Assembly (NCBI RefSeq): GCF_014694315.1
Contig: NZ_JAAOXD010000003.1
Coordinates: 526,929-590,928, forward strand
Origin: Arthrobacter ipis
Lineage (GTDB): Bacteria; Actinomycetota; Actinomycetes; Actinomycetales; Micrococcaceae
DNA length: 64,000 nucleotides
Reading direction: 5' to 3'
The stretch's first letter is position 1. Every line of letters starts with the position of its first letter. This document shows positions 1 through 8,826 of this stretch, piece after piece. The notes below the pieces were generated by a model. It saw only the letters and a program-made list of their open reading frames with translations. It was not told where the DNA came from and did not search any database. The translations under genes were made by a program, and so were the position numbers.

Positions 1-408
1 CCCGCACAACCTCACGCAACACCTCAGGCCGACCAAAACGTCCCACAACAACACCAATCACTCAGGTGTTGCAACGACCCCTTGAACCTGCCCCCGACGC
101 GTCCTCAGATCCTGTCGCCTTTTCCCGACGCGTCCTCAGGTCTTGTCGCCTTTCCTGACCACCAACTGAGGCGGGTTGCGGACCTTCGGAAAGGAGCGCA
201 TCGCGGCGGTCGCGGCATGTAGGTTGCTCAGCGACCGATGGGGCAGTTTCGACGTAAGCCCCGACGCGAGCTTGCGAGTGTTGGGAAGGGACCTACGCGC
301 TAAGCGACGCCGAAGGGCCGCTTCCGCCGGTGGTGAGTTGAAGCCGGTGGTGAGTTAAAGGACAAAGGCCGCCCCGAAGAACGGGGCGGCCTTTGCTGCT
401 AGCGGGAC
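1..408. other. Left-edge non-coding stretch with a short tandem duplication
   Basis: I see no convincing gene here; the one short open frame has neither a ribosome binding site nor a recognisable product. A 31-base unit at 93-123, beginning CCCGACGCGTCCTCAG and ending in GTCGCCTTTT, is followed directly by a second copy at 124-153 with two substitutions and one fewer T. Further left, CGCAACACCTCAGG (15-28) and CTCAGGTGTTGC (61-72) can pair imperfectly. The last 45 bases hold the crp terminator. Confidence 0.55.
364..394 (-). terminator. Rho-independent terminator after crp
   Basis: A 13-bp perfect stem, AAAGGCCGCCCCG (364-376) with its complement at 382-394, encloses a 5-base loop 15 bases beyond the crp stop codon. 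Read on the minus strand the stem ends in a short T run. It is symmetrical enough to work in both directions. Confidence 0.8.
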
Positions 409-1086
409 TTAGCGGGAGCGCTGGCGGAGGCGCTGCATGTCCAAGATCACGACGGCGCGGGCTTCGAGGCGCAGCCAACCGCGCTGGACGAACTCGGCCA
501 GAGCCTTGTTGACGGTTTCGCGGGACGCGCCGACGAGCTGGGCCAGCTCTTCCTGGGTGAGCTCGTGTGCCACGAGAACGCCGTCGGTGGCAGGGCGGCC
601 GAAGCGGTCGGCGAGGTCCAGGAGGGCCTTGGCCACGCGGCCGGGCACGTCAGAGAAGACCAGGTCGGAGAGAGAGTCGTTGGTGCGGCGGAGGCGGCGG
701 GCCAACGCCTGCAGCAGCTGGGCCGAGACCTCCGGACGGGTCCGCAGCAGGGAGTTCAGGCTCTCGTTCTTGAGGCCGGCCAGGCGGGTCTCCGAGACGG
801 CGGTGGCCGTGGCGGTGCGCGGACTCGGGTCGAACAGGGCCATCTCGCCGAAGAGCTCACCGGGGCCGAGGATGGCCAGCAGGGATTCGCGGCCGTCGGG
901 GGAGGTGCGGCCGAGCTTCACCTTGCCGGAGACGATGAAGTAGAGCTGGTCACCCTGGTCGCCCTCACGGAAGACGGATGCACCGCGGGACAGGTCGACT
1001 TCGGTCAGTTCGTCCGTCAGCAGGCGGAACGCGTCGTCGTCCAGCGTGGCGAAAAGGGGTGCGCGTCGCAATACCTCGATGTCCAT
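409..1086 (-). CDS. crp: Crp/Fnr-family global regulator (GlxR-like)
   Basis: Encodes a 225-residue cAMP-receptor-type transcription factor. Residues about 10-120 form the cyclic-nucleotide-binding beta roll, with a phosphate-binding-cassette-like stretch GELFGEMALF near residue 77 and the conserved arginine in SPRTATA. Residues about 150-220 form a winged helix with recognition helix GASRETVNKAL. Actinobacterial orthologues (GlxR, M. tuberculosis Crp) bind TGTGA-N6-TCACA and control carbon metabolism. The frame extends 42 codons upstream, but the ATG at 1086 has AGGAGA seven bases upstream and matches the family start. A perfect candidate site lies in this window at 16347-16362. The gene is divergent from marP. 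Confidence 0.95.
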   Translation of the reverse strand: MDIEVLRRAPLFATLDDDAFRLLTDELTEVDLSRGASVFREGDQGDQLYFIVSGKVKLGRTSPDGRESLLAILGPGELFGEMALFDPSPRTATATAVSETRLAGLKNESLNSLLRTRPEVSAQLLQALARRLRRTNDSLSDLVFSDVPGRVAKALLDLADRFGRPATDGVLVAHELTQEELAQLVGASRETVNKALAEFVQRGWLRLEARAVVILDMQRLRQRSR

Positions 1087-1278
1087 GAATTCTCCTGAGT
1101 AAAAGTGTCGTCTGGGGCGCTTGTGCCATTGTTTCAGAATTTTCAACGTTCTGTGACGTACTTGGCAGCTGAAACGCCCTAAAAGACGCCGCGAGACCAG
1201 CGCAGGCCCCACGCATCCACGGCAATTTGTCAGACTTCACCAGTAGAATCGGGGCTTAGCTGCTTATGAGGAGACCCG

Positions 1279-2466
1279 GTGTTTGGCCTGACCGTTCTGG
1301 ACCTTGCGTTGATACTCACGCTTTTGTCCTATCTTATCTACGGCCTGCGCAACGGCTTCCTGGTGACCGTCGGCGGCCTGGCCGGCTTCACTGCGGGCGC
1401 GGTGGCCGCATTCCTCTCCGTTCCGCTGGTCAGTGACTTCGTCGAGGACAGTGGGTGGCGCCTGACCGCCATCATCGGCACAGCCGTCCTTCTGGTGGTC
1501 CTCGGCAACGCGCTCGGAACAATGATCGGGCGCAGTATCCGCAGCGCCGTCCGCATGCGGCCGCTCCGGGCTGTGGACAGACTCGTTGGCGGGGCCGTCA
1601 ATCTGGTCGTGTCCGCGCTGGTCATGTCCATGCTGGCTTTCAGTATCAGCGCACTTGGTGTGCCCTTCGTCTCGCAGCAGCTGGCCGAGTCCAAGGTGAT
1701 CCGTTTCATAGACGGACTGACGCCCAACCCGGTCAAATCCGCGATGGCGCAGCTGCGCTCGGCGGTTATTGGTGACGGCATCCCGACTCTCTTTGAGGGC
1801 ATTGGCCAGGACCAGCAGCAGGTTCCGGCCCCGAACGCCAGCACGGACACACCGGCCCTGAACAGGGCAGCCGGTTCGGTCCTGAAGATCGCGGGAACCG
1901 CGTTCCAGTGCGGGCAGAACCAGACCGGAACAGGCTTCGTGGTGTCATCAGGTCGCGTGGTGACCAACGCGCACGTCGTTGCGGGTGTGTCGCAGCCCGT
2001 TGTGGAGGTCCCAGGTGGCGGCGCCATGCCGGGCCGGGTGGTCTACTTTGACAGCAAGCGTGACCTCGCAGTCCTGGCGGTGGACGGACTGCCTACCGAG
2101 GCGCTGCCGCTGAGTCCTGACCTGCCCGCGGGAACCGCCGCCGCGTTTGCGGGCTACCCGCATGGCGGCCCCTACCAGTCCAAGCCGGCAACTGTGCAGG
2201 GCATTTCCACAGTGCTGGTGCCGGACATCTATGGCAACAACCCTGTTCCCGACGAGGTGTACAAGCTCGCCGGCGACGTCCAGCCCGGCAACTCCGGCGG
2301 GCCCCTGCTCACCACCAACGGGGAGGTGGCAGGCGTCATCTTCGCGAAGACAACATCCAACGCAGCCCTGGGCTTCGCGATTCCGATGATTGACCTCCGG
2401 CCGGTGGCAGCAGAGGCACCGAGCCTGTCCAGCCCCGTGTCGTCGGGGCAGTGCATCCAGCAGTAG
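1279..2466 (+). CDS. marP: MarP-like membrane-anchored serine protease (CvpA + trypsin domains)
   Basis: A 395-residue protein with four predicted N-terminal membrane helices (about 5-25, 32-52, 62-82, 103-125; CvpA-like), followed by a periplasmic trypsin-like S1C protease domain. The catalytic triad is visible: His232 (TNAHVV), Asp262 (RDLAVL) and Ser339 (PGNSGGP). Cys211 and Cys392 sit where mycobacterial MarP has its activating disulfide. In M. tuberculosis the orthologue (Rv3671c) is needed for survival in acid; that role is family knowledge. The GTG start at 1279 follows GAGGAG. The gene is divergent from crp and convergent with the DUF2332 gene. Confidence 0.93.
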   Translation: MFGLTVLDLALILTLLSYLIYGLRNGFLVTVGGLAGFTAGAVAAFLSVPLVSDFVEDSGWRLTAIIGTAVLLVVLGNALGTMIGRSIRSAVRMRPLRAVDRLVGGAVNLVVSALVMSMLAFSISALGVPFVSQQLAESKVIRFIDGLTPNPVKSAMAQLRSAVIGDGIPTLFEGIGQDQQQVPAPNASTDTPALNRAAGSVLKIAGTAFQCGQNQTGTGFVVSSGRVVTNAHVVAGVSQPVVEVPGGGAMPGRVVYFDSKRDLAVLAVDGLPTEALPLSPDLPAGTAAAFAGYPHGGPYQSKPATVQGISTVLVPDIYGNNPVPDEVYKLAGDVQPGNSGGPLLTTNGEVAGVIFAKTTSNAALGFAIPMIDLRPVAAEAPSLSSPVSSGQCIQQ

Positions 2467-2507
2467 CGGCATCCGGCAATCGGGCATTCAGCGGGAGGAC
2501 CACCCGG

Positions 2508-3554
2508 TTACAGCCAGTCCAGGCTCTGGCCGTGCGGGCCGGTGATGGCCACCGGCTGCCCGTTGTGTAGCAGCAGGAAGTTGCCACGGAGCCGGCCGGG
2601 ATCCATCTCGGGAACAACCACGGAACCGTCCTCCTGAATGATCACGGTCTCGCCCTCGTTGGACAGCCAGTGGCAACTCCGGTCCCGCGCAAGGCTCTGT
2701 ATGGTGGCCCGGAACCTGGCGCGCCCGTCAGCGCTGACATAGCCCATGACGGCACTGTGGAACACCACCAGTGCGGCGTCGGGAGGGGCCTGCTCGGCCA
2801 GCGACAGCAGCTGTTCGTTGAGGTCGCCGGCAACGAGTAAAGGCGGATCCTGGCGCGCAACAGCAATGGCCCGGCGCAGCCGCTCACGGCGAAACTCCTG
2901 CTCCGGCCAGATCAGTGCCTCAAGCCAGGTGACGTCGTCGGGATTCCGTACGTCCAGTGGATTGAGGTCGATCCCGGCCCGCCACTCCACAGAGGGCAAG
3001 CTGTCCGGCAGGGGAACCGGGCCCGCTGTCCTGCAGCGCAGGACGGGAGGCTCCGGCACTTCGCCGGACCCGGCGTGCAGTTCGGCGGACGCGCCGGGAT
3101 CCAGCCGCGTGACTGTGGCGCCGTCGTCGAACTCGTAGCTGTAGCGGTCCGGGAACAGGGCCAACCCGGCGGAGGCGCCCACCTCGATCAGCGCGAGCGG
3201 CCGGGCCTCGGCGGCCGCGATGGCCTCGAGCGACGGAAGCAAGGTGGCACAGCGGCCCACCTCATTTGTCTGCGTGGCGCGGGACATGACGGTGCGCGAG
3301 ACCTCGGCCCAGTGCTCGTCCAGGAAGGCCCGGAACTCCGGGTACGCGGAGACCTTGGCGCCGAGTAAGCGGGCGGCGGCGAGCATCAGCAGGGGCTGGC
3401 GCTTGTTGTACGGCCAGCGGTCGATCCGGGCGATCAGCTCAGGATCGTTGGCGATGTGCAGCGACCAGTTCGCATAGCAGGGCGAGGAACCGGGGGCATC
3501 AACAGTGCCGAAATGCCGGTACCACTCTGCGGTGCCGAGGGCCGCCGCCGTCAT
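2508..3554 (-). CDS. DUF2332 family protein
   Basis: A 348-residue soluble protein that I recognise as DUF2332, widespread in Actinobacteria with no assigned activity. The segment IEVGASAGL (residues 123-131) resembles motif I of Rossmann-fold SAM-dependent methyltransferases, and DLNPLDV plus a later acidic strand are compatible with such a fold; this is inference. No signal peptide or membrane helix is seen. It starts two bases after the aroQ stop codon, so the two are almost certainly cotranscribed, although a functional link to shikimate metabolism is not evident. Confidence 0.85.
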   Translation of the reverse strand: MTAAALGTAEWYRHFGTVDAPGSSPCYANWSLHIANDPELIARIDRWPYNKRQPLLMLAAARLLGAKVSAYPEFRAFLDEHWAEVSRTVMSRATQTNEVGRCATLLPSLEAIAAAEARPLALIEVGASAGLALFPDRYSYEFDDGATVTRLDPGASAELHAGSGEVPEPPVLRCRTAGPVPLPDSLPSVEWRAGIDLNPLDVRNPDDVTWLEALIWPEQEFRRERLRRAIAVARQDPPLLVAGDLNEQLLSLAEQAPPDAALVVFHSAVMGYVSADGRARFRATIQSLARDRSCHWLSNEGETVIIQEDGSVVVPEMDPGRLRGNFLLLHNGQPVAITGPHGQSLDWL

Positions 3555-3556
3555 GG

Positions 3557-4033
3557 TCAGGCCTTGCCGGCATTCAGGTCGGCGAGGTACTCCACGGCGA
3601 ACCGGTAGCCCAGAACCCCGGCACCGGCGATCACGGCCTTGCTGATGTCGGAGAGGTAGGAGTGGTGGCGGAATTCCTCGCGGGCGTGCACGTTGGTGAT
3701 GTGGACTTCCACTGCGGGGACCTGGACGGCGGAGATCGCGTCCCGGATGGCCACAGAGGTGTGGGTGTAGGCCCCGGCGTTCAGGACGATGCCGATGGCC
3801 TTGCCGCGGGCGGCGTGGATGGCGTCCACCAGCGCGCCCTCATGGTTGGACTGGAAGCACTCGACGTCGAGCCCGAGGGCGGCGGCAGTGTCCTTGGCGA
3901 GCTGCTCGACGTCGGCCAGCGTGGCTGTGCCGTACTTTTCCGGCTCGCGGGTGCCGAGGAGGTTCAGGTTGGGGCCGTTGAGGACGAGGATGGTGCCGCG
4001 GCCGGCTTCGGTGGCGGAGGGGGCTTCAGTCAT
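3557..4033 (-). CDS. aroQ: Type II 3-dehydroquinate dehydratase
   Basis: A 158-residue enzyme converting 3-dehydroquinate to 3-dehydroshikimate, the third step of the shikimate pathway. The N-terminal signature [18 protein letters not shown] is diagnostic. By alignment from memory with the mycobacterial enzyme, the active-site residues are Asn22, Arg29, Tyr34 (lid tyrosine, general base) and His111 (VEVHITN). Length is typical of the dodecameric type II family. The ATG at 4033 has only a weak ribosome binding site, but an A/T-rich TAGATT lies just upstream, so a very short leader is possible. It is first in a two-gene operon with the DUF2332 gene. Confidence 0.95.
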   Translation of the reverse strand: MTEAPSATEAGRGTILVLNGPNLNLLGTREPEKYGTATLADVEQLAKDTAAALGLDVECFQSNHEGALVDAIHAARGKAIGIVLNAGAYTHTSVAIRDAISAVQVPAVEVHITNVHAREEFRHHSYLSDISKAVIAGAGVLGYRFAVEYLADLNAGKA

Positions 4034-4102
4034 GCCTGCAAATCTATCGCGTCGGGTTGCCGGGCTCCGAGGGCGAGGCTTTCGTTACGGAAAACGCGGC
4101 GT

Positions 4103-4136
4103 CCCGCACCGCCGGCTGGAGGGCCGGCGGTGCGGG
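4103..4136 (-). terminator. Hairpin terminator between galactosidase and aroQ
   Basis: A 14-bp perfect stem, CCCGCACCGCCGGC (4103-4116) with its complement at 4123-4136, and a 6-base loop. It lies 16 bases beyond the alpha-galactosidase stop codon and shortly upstream of aroQ. On the minus strand a TTTT run follows eight bases after the stem, so termination of the sugar operon is the likely role. Confidence 0.7.
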
Positions 4137-4152
4137 GCTTAAGTTCGCGTTT

Positions 4153-6360
4153 CTAGAGGGCCGTGACCTTCAGCACCAGCGCGTGCTCCGGGTTGAGGCT
4201 GGGCATCGGGAGCCCCACCTCGGCCAGGAAGCGGCCGCTGGCCTCCGCGCCGGAAGCCAGCCATGCCGGCGGCTGGACCTGGGTGAAGGTGTGGCCGTAA
4301 TCGGCGTCCACCGGGGCCGGGAAGATGGCCTCCACCCGGTAGCGGCAATCCGCCTCGAGCCCTGGCAGGGCGACCCGTCCCAGCTGCTCGGCGAACGAGG
4401 TGCGCGTGCTCACCAGGGCGAACAGCGCCGCCGTCGTGCCCGCAGCAAGGGCAACGGCACCGGGACCGGAACCAGCAGCGGAACCGGCCACCACACCGTG
4501 GAGCATGAGCGACTCGTCGGGCACGTCGGCCCGGACCATCCGGCCGCTGTGGATCAGCCCGCGGTGCTCCTTGTACAGCTCGATGAAGCGCCTGAGCTCC
4601 TCACGCTGCTCTCCCTGGACCTCCCGGACATCCCATTCCATCCCGAAGTGGCCGAACAGCGCGGTGATGGCGCGGAAGGACAGGTCGTGGGTGCGGGCGG
4701 TGGTGTGCGACGTGGTGGGGCCGATGTGGCCGCCCACCATTTCAGGCGGAACCACGACGCCGGTCCACCGCTGGATGGTCTGCCGCTCCAGGGCGTCGTT
4801 GCAGTCCGAACCCCAGATACGGTCGGTGCGTTCGAGGATGCCGAGGTCCACGCGTGCCCCGCCGGAGGAGCAGCTTTCAATTTCGACGCCGGGATGGGCC
4901 TTACGGAGCTCATCGAACAGGCGGTAGGCGGCAAGGGTCTGTTCGTGGACAGAGGAGCGTCCGGCGTGGCCGTGTTCGGTGAGGTCCCGGTTCTGGTCCC
5001 ACTTCAGGTAGCTGATGTTGTTTTCGCGCAGGAGGGCGTTGATCCGGTCAAAGATGTACTCCCATGCCTCCGGGTTCACCAGGTCGATGATGTGCTGGTT
5101 CCGCCAGGCCAGGGGCAGGCGTCCGCCGTCCTTGTGCGAGGCGGCGGCCGGTCCAACGATCCAGTCCGGATGCGCCCGTGCCACGTCCGAGTTGAGGTTG
5201 ATCATCTCGGGTTCCACCCACAGGCCGAACTCCATGCCCCTGGACGTGACGGCGTCGATGAGCGGTGTCAGCCCGTCGGGCCAGAGCGTCTCGTCCACGA
5301 ACCAGTCCCCGAGGCCGGCCGTGTCGTCGCGGCGGCCGCGGAACCAGCCGTCGTCGAGGACGAAGCGCTCCACGCCGAGGTCTGCGGCAGAGTCCGCGAG
5401 TTCGATCAGGGTATCCAGGTTGTGGTCGAAGTAGACGGCTTCCCACGTGTTGAGCACCACGGGGCGCGGCTTTCCGCCGCCCGCGGCCGGGAGCACGTGG
5501 TGCGGGCGCGAGCGGAACCAGCTGTAGAAAGCCTCGCTGATGCCATCCAGGCCGCGGTCCGAGTAGGCGGCGTAGAGCTTGGGGGTGGAGTAGCTTCCGC
5601 CGGGCTGGAGGATGACCTCGGCCGGGCCCAGCAGTTCAGAGCCGCCGATCATGGTGCGCCCGTCGGCGAGGGTGTCCGCGAACTGTTCGTGGTTGCCGCT
5701 CCAGGCCAGGTGCGTGGCCCAGACCCGGCCGTGGCGGTTGCCGAAGCCGGCGGTGCCGGCCGCGAACAGCAGGGAGGAGTCGTGCCCGGTACGGCCGTGC
5801 CGGCCGGTCCGCACCCAGGTGCCCTGCTGGATGGGGCGGCGCTGCGGGTGCCGTTCCCGGCACCAGCGCCCGGTCAGGTCGAGGAGTTCGACGGCGTCTG
5901 GAGCCACCGGGAGGACGGCGGCCAGTTCGTCGAGCTGGAACGGCGTGGTTCCGGTGTTCGTGACGGTGTGCTGCAGTTCCAGCAGACCGCCGTCGTGCAG
6001 GGTGAGCGTGGATTCCACGGTGATGCCGGCGTCGGCATCCTGCTGGACGACGACGGCGGAGCGGCCGTTGACTGTGGCGCGCACGGCGCGCAGGCGAACG
6101 GAGAAGTCGAGTCCGGAGAGGCCGTCGGCAATCCGGTGCCCGCGCAGGCCCGGCCGCCCGCGCCAGCTGGAGGACGCCTGGGGGAGCAGCCCGGCCGGCA
6201 CGGTGGCGTCGATGGCGGAGTTGGGGATGGCCTCCGTGAGGATGGACAGGTCAGGGAGTTCACTGCCAAGGTCGGCACCCCAGTGGATGACCTCGGCCTC
6301 CCCGCTGCTGAAGCTGATCGCCAGGCTGGTGCCGGCGGAACGGAGGTGCAGGGGATCCAT
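4153..6360 (-). CDS. Alpha-galactosidase, glycoside hydrolase family 36
   Basis: A 735-residue retaining alpha-galactosidase, expected to release galactose from melibiose, raffinose and related alpha-galactosides in the cytoplasm. An N-terminal beta-sandwich (about 1-290) precedes the TIM barrel. The nucleophile is Asp455 in YLKWDQNRD and the acid/base is Asp519 in RIWGSDCND, within the GH36 signature ESCSSGGARVDLGI. Length is normal for bacterial GH36 and there is no signal peptide. It is the last gene of an operon with an ABC binding protein and two permeases, which supports uptake followed by intracellular hydrolysis. A strong hairpin separates it from the binding-protein gene. Confidence 0.95.
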   Translation of the reverse strand: MDPLHLRSAGTSLAISFSSGEAEVIHWGADLGSELPDLSILTEAIPNSAIDATVPAGLLPQASSSWRGRPGLRGHRIADGLSGLDFSVRLRAVRATVNGRSAVVVQQDADAGITVESTLTLHDGGLLELQHTVTNTGTTPFQLDELAAVLPVAPDAVELLDLTGRWCRERHPQRRPIQQGTWVRTGRHGRTGHDSSLLFAAGTAGFGNRHGRVWATHLAWSGNHEQFADTLADGRTMIGGSELLGPAEVILQPGGSYSTPKLYAAYSDRGLDGISEAFYSWFRSRPHHVLPAAGGGKPRPVVLNTWEAVYFDHNLDTLIELADSAADLGVERFVLDDGWFRGRRDDTAGLGDWFVDETLWPDGLTPLIDAVTSRGMEFGLWVEPEMINLNSDVARAHPDWIVGPAAASHKDGGRLPLAWRNQHIIDLVNPEAWEYIFDRINALLRENNISYLKWDQNRDLTEHGHAGRSSVHEQTLAAYRLFDELRKAHPGVEIESCSSGGARVDLGILERTDRIWGSDCNDALERQTIQRWTGVVVPPEMVGGHIGPTTSHTTARTHDLSFRAITALFGHFGMEWDVREVQGEQREELRRFIELYKEHRGLIHSGRMVRADVPDESLMLHGVVAGSAAGSGPGAVALAAGTTAALFALVSTRTSFAEQLGRVALPGLEADCRYRVEAIFPAPVDADYGHTFTQVQPPAWLASGAEASGRFLAEVGLPMPSLNPEHALVLKVTAL

Positions 6361-6403
6361 AGGTAAGTCTCTTTCGTGATGAGCAGATAGGTATGAGGGG
6401 TGC

Positions 6404-6442
6404 TGCGGGGCCGGGCGCGGTGTGCGCGATCCCGGCCCCGCA
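6404..6442 (-). terminator. Intra-operon hairpin between binding protein and galactosidase
   Basis: A 12-bp perfect stem, TGCGGGGCCGGG (6404-6415) with its complement at 6431-6442, and a 15-base loop. No U-run follows on the minus strand. Its position just after the solute-binding-protein gene suggests a 3'-stabilising or partial-termination element that would keep binding protein in excess of the downstream enzyme; that role is inference. Confidence 0.6.
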
Positions 6443-6483
6443 GGTGTGGATGCCTGGACTTTGATTTTCGCCCAGTTCCGGCC

Positions 6484-7824
6484 CTACTTGAAGAGGGCGT
6501 TGACCTGGTTGTTCGCTTCGGTCAGGGAACTGGCGGGCTGCTTGCCGGATACCACGGCGTCCATGGCAGGTTCCATGATGCCCTTGACCTTGGCGGTGTT
6601 GTCAGTGATGGGGTACAGGAACGTGGTCTTGTTCTTCACCTGCTCGGTGAAGGCCGTGACGTCAACGCCCTTGGCCTTGAACGCTGCAGCGGCCTTGTCA
6701 GACGAGGCCTTGAGGGCCGGGAAGACCACAGCCTTGGACGCAACGACGTCCTGGCACGGTGCCGAGGCGAGGTATTCCACCCACTTGATGGCTGCATCCT
6801 TCTTCTTGGTTCCGGCCCAGATCGAGTCGGCCAGGCCGTTGAACATGGACGCGCGCTTGCCCTCCGGGCCCGTCGGAGTGGGGGCGATGCCCACCTCGAT
6901 GCCCTTGTAGCCCGTGTACTGGCCGATCATCCATGAGCCGTGGGCGTTGATGGCGGACTTGCCGGCAGCGAAGGTATCTGCCATGGCTGCGCCGACGGTG
7001 GACTCGAGTTTGGGCATGTAGCCCTTCTTTACCAGTCCGGCGAACCAGTCGATGGAGGCCTGGAACTTGGGGTCGTCGTAGTTGTAGTGCGTGCCCCACG
7101 GGTTCTTGTCGGTGTGGGACCAGCCGGTGGTGTTGGTGAAGTAGCTCCACTCCGTCTGGCCTGAGGAGTCGCCGCCGCCGTTGAGTCCCAGGCCGTAGAC
7201 GGCCACGTTGTTCTTGTCGAAGCCGGCTTCGTCCCCGCGCTTGCCGCTCTTGTCAACGGTCAGGTGGGCGATGACTTTCTCGTACGTTCCGCCGTCCTGC
7301 GGGTTCCAGGTCAGGTTCTTCATCTGGTCCTCGGAGATGCCGGCCTTGGCGAGCATCGCCTTGTTGTAGAAGAGCCCGATGGTGTCCCAGTCCTTCGGCA
7401 GGCCGTAGCGCTTGCCGTCCTGGCCCACCCACAGGTCCGCGAGGCCCTCGTTGTAGGCGGCCAGGTCAACGTTGTCCTTCTTGACGGCGTCGTCGATGGG
7501 CAGCAGCTGCTTGTTCTCGGCGAGTTCGCCGTAGCGCCCGAGGTGGTTGGTGAAGACGTCGGGGGCCGTGCCGCCGACAAACCCGTTGGTGAGGGTGCTC
7601 CAGTAGTCGTCCCACCCGCGCTGGGTGATCTTGACCTTGATGTCGGGATTGGCCTTGGTGAAGTCGTCGGCGCACTGCTGGTACGCGGGAAGCTGGTTGG
7701 CGTCCCAGAGCCAGTAGCTGATCTCGCCCTTGGCCGATTCTGCAGAGGATCCTGAGCCGCCGCAGGCGGAGAGGGAGAGGGCCATGGCCGCGGCGACGGC
7801 GACGGTGCCGAGGGATTTCTTCAT
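6484..7824 (-). CDS. ABC sugar transporter, solute-binding lipoprotein
   Basis: A 446-residue extracytoplasmic sugar-binding protein (SBP_bac_1/MalE type). The N-terminus MKKSLG is followed by a hydrophobic stretch and a lipobox LSAC with lipidated Cys21. The frame is open 90 codons upstream, but only the ATG at 7824 gives a signal peptide, and it is preceded by GGAAAG. The mature part has the family pattern of Trp-rich sugar-contact segments such as YWLWDANQLP and FVGGTAPDVFTNH. It is third in the operon after two permeases and before the GH36 gene, so the likely ligands are alpha-galactosides. Confidence 0.93.
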   Translation of the reverse strand: MKKSLGTVAVAAAMALSLSACGGSGSSAESAKGEISYWLWDANQLPAYQQCADDFTKANPDIKVKITQRGWDDYWSTLTNGFVGGTAPDVFTNHLGRYGELAENKQLLPIDDAVKKDNVDLAAYNEGLADLWVGQDGKRYGLPKDWDTIGLFYNKAMLAKAGISEDQMKNLTWNPQDGGTYEKVIAHLTVDKSGKRGDEAGFDKNNVAVYGLGLNGGGDSSGQTEWSYFTNTTGWSHTDKNPWGTHYNYDDPKFQASIDWFAGLVKKGYMPKLESTVGAAMADTFAAGKSAINAHGSWMIGQYTGYKGIEVGIAPTPTGPEGKRASMFNGLADSIWAGTKKKDAAIKWVEYLASAPCQDVVASKAVVFPALKASSDKAAAAFKAKGVDVTAFTEQVKNKTTFLYPITDNTAKVKGIMEPAMDAVVSGKQPASSLTEANNQVNALFK

Positions 7825-7874
7825 TGTTTTCTTTCCGTTCGGGATGGGGTGGAGAGAGGAGGGAGCGGGGGAGC

Positions 7875-8816
7875 TTACTTGATTCCGGAGAATCCGATGG
7901 AGTTGACGATCTTCCTGCCGAAAGCGGCGAAGAGGACCAGGACAGGCAGCGCCGAGACCAGGGTTGCGGCCATGAGGCCGGACCAGTCCGGGGCCCCCTG
8001 CGGCGACTGCGATTTGAAGACGCCGAGCCCCACCTGGAGGACACGTACCTCGTCCTGGGATCCGACCAGCAGGGGCCAGAAGTACTCGTTCCACTGGCCG
8101 ATAAAGGTCAGCAGGGCAAGGGTGGCGATGGGTGCTGCGGCGTTGGGGAGAACGATCTGGAAGAAGATGCGCAGGTGCTTGGCGCCGTCGAGCATGGCTG
8201 CCTCCTCTACTTCACGGGACATGTTCAGGAAGAACTGCCGGAGGAAGAAGATGGCGAAGGGTGTCATGAAGACGTACGGCAGGACCATTCCGAGCATGGT
8301 GTTGAGCAGGTCCAGGTTCTTGATCAGGAGGAAGTTGGGCAGCGCGGTGAAGATCGGCGGGACCAGCATGGTGCCCAGGAACAGGCTGAATACAGCGTTC
8401 CGGCCCTTCCAGCGCAGCCGGGCAAAGGCGTAGGCAGCCATGGCGCTGAAGAACACTGCCCCGGCGGTGGTGATGGAGGAGAAGACGATCGAGTTCCGCA
8501 GGTACAGCCAGAAGTCGATGGCGGCACCGGAACCGCCCTCCGTGACGGCGTCGGCAGGGCTCTGCAGCCCGAAGACGCGCATGAAGGCGCCAACGGTGAA
8601 GTCTGCCGGAAGCAGGCTGGCCGACTGCGTAGCCAGCGCTCCGTTGGTGGACAGCGCGGTGCGGAACACCCAGAGGAACGGGAGCACCGAGACGGCGATG
8701 GCGAGGGCCAGCAGGGCCCAGGCCCAGGCGCGGCGGGCGTTGAAAGGACGACGGCGGGTGGTTGCCGGGCGGCGGGCGGCGGCCGGCTGCGGCGCGCGGC
8801 TGGTGGTGGTGGTCAT
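7875..8816 (-). CDS. ABC sugar transporter permease (MalG type)
   Basis: A 313-residue integral membrane permease with six predicted helices, the first about residues 30-50. The cytoplasmic EAA loop that docks the ATPase reads EAAMLDGAKHLRIFFQIVLP. Family: carbohydrate uptake transporter-1, MalG/LacG-like. It begins ten bases after the stop of the partner permease and is followed by the binding-protein gene. No ATPase is encoded nearby, so a shared MsiK/UgpC-type ATPase elsewhere in the genome is expected. Confidence 0.92.
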   Translation of the reverse strand: MTTTTSRAPQPAAARRPATTRRRPFNARRAWAWALLALAIAVSVLPFLWVFRTALSTNGALATQSASLLPADFTVGAFMRVFGLQSPADAVTEGGSGAAIDFWLYLRNSIVFSSITTAGAVFFSAMAAYAFARLRWKGRNAVFSLFLGTMLVPPIFTALPNFLLIKNLDLLNTMLGMVLPYVFMTPFAIFFLRQFFLNMSREVEEAAMLDGAKHLRIFFQIVLPNAAAPIATLALLTFIGQWNEYFWPLLVGSQDEVRVLQVGLGVFKSQSPQGAPDWSGLMAATLVSALPVLVLFAAFGRKIVNSIGFSGIK

Positions 8817-8826
8817 GCGGGACTCC

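Noticed and set aside
176..358. 60-codon frame near the left edge
   Set aside because: No ribosome binding site, no domain, composition like random high-GC sequence.
1131..1175. Crp autoregulatory site upstream of crp
   Set aside because: TGTGA is present near 1152 but the second arm is TGGCA; GTTTCAG/CTGAAAC arms are 31 bases apart, so neither is convincing.
4057..6366. Long plus-strand open frame of about 770 codons opposite the GH36 gene
   Set aside because: It mirrors the alpha-galactosidase, has no ribosome binding site and no recognisable domain; high GC makes such antisense frames common.
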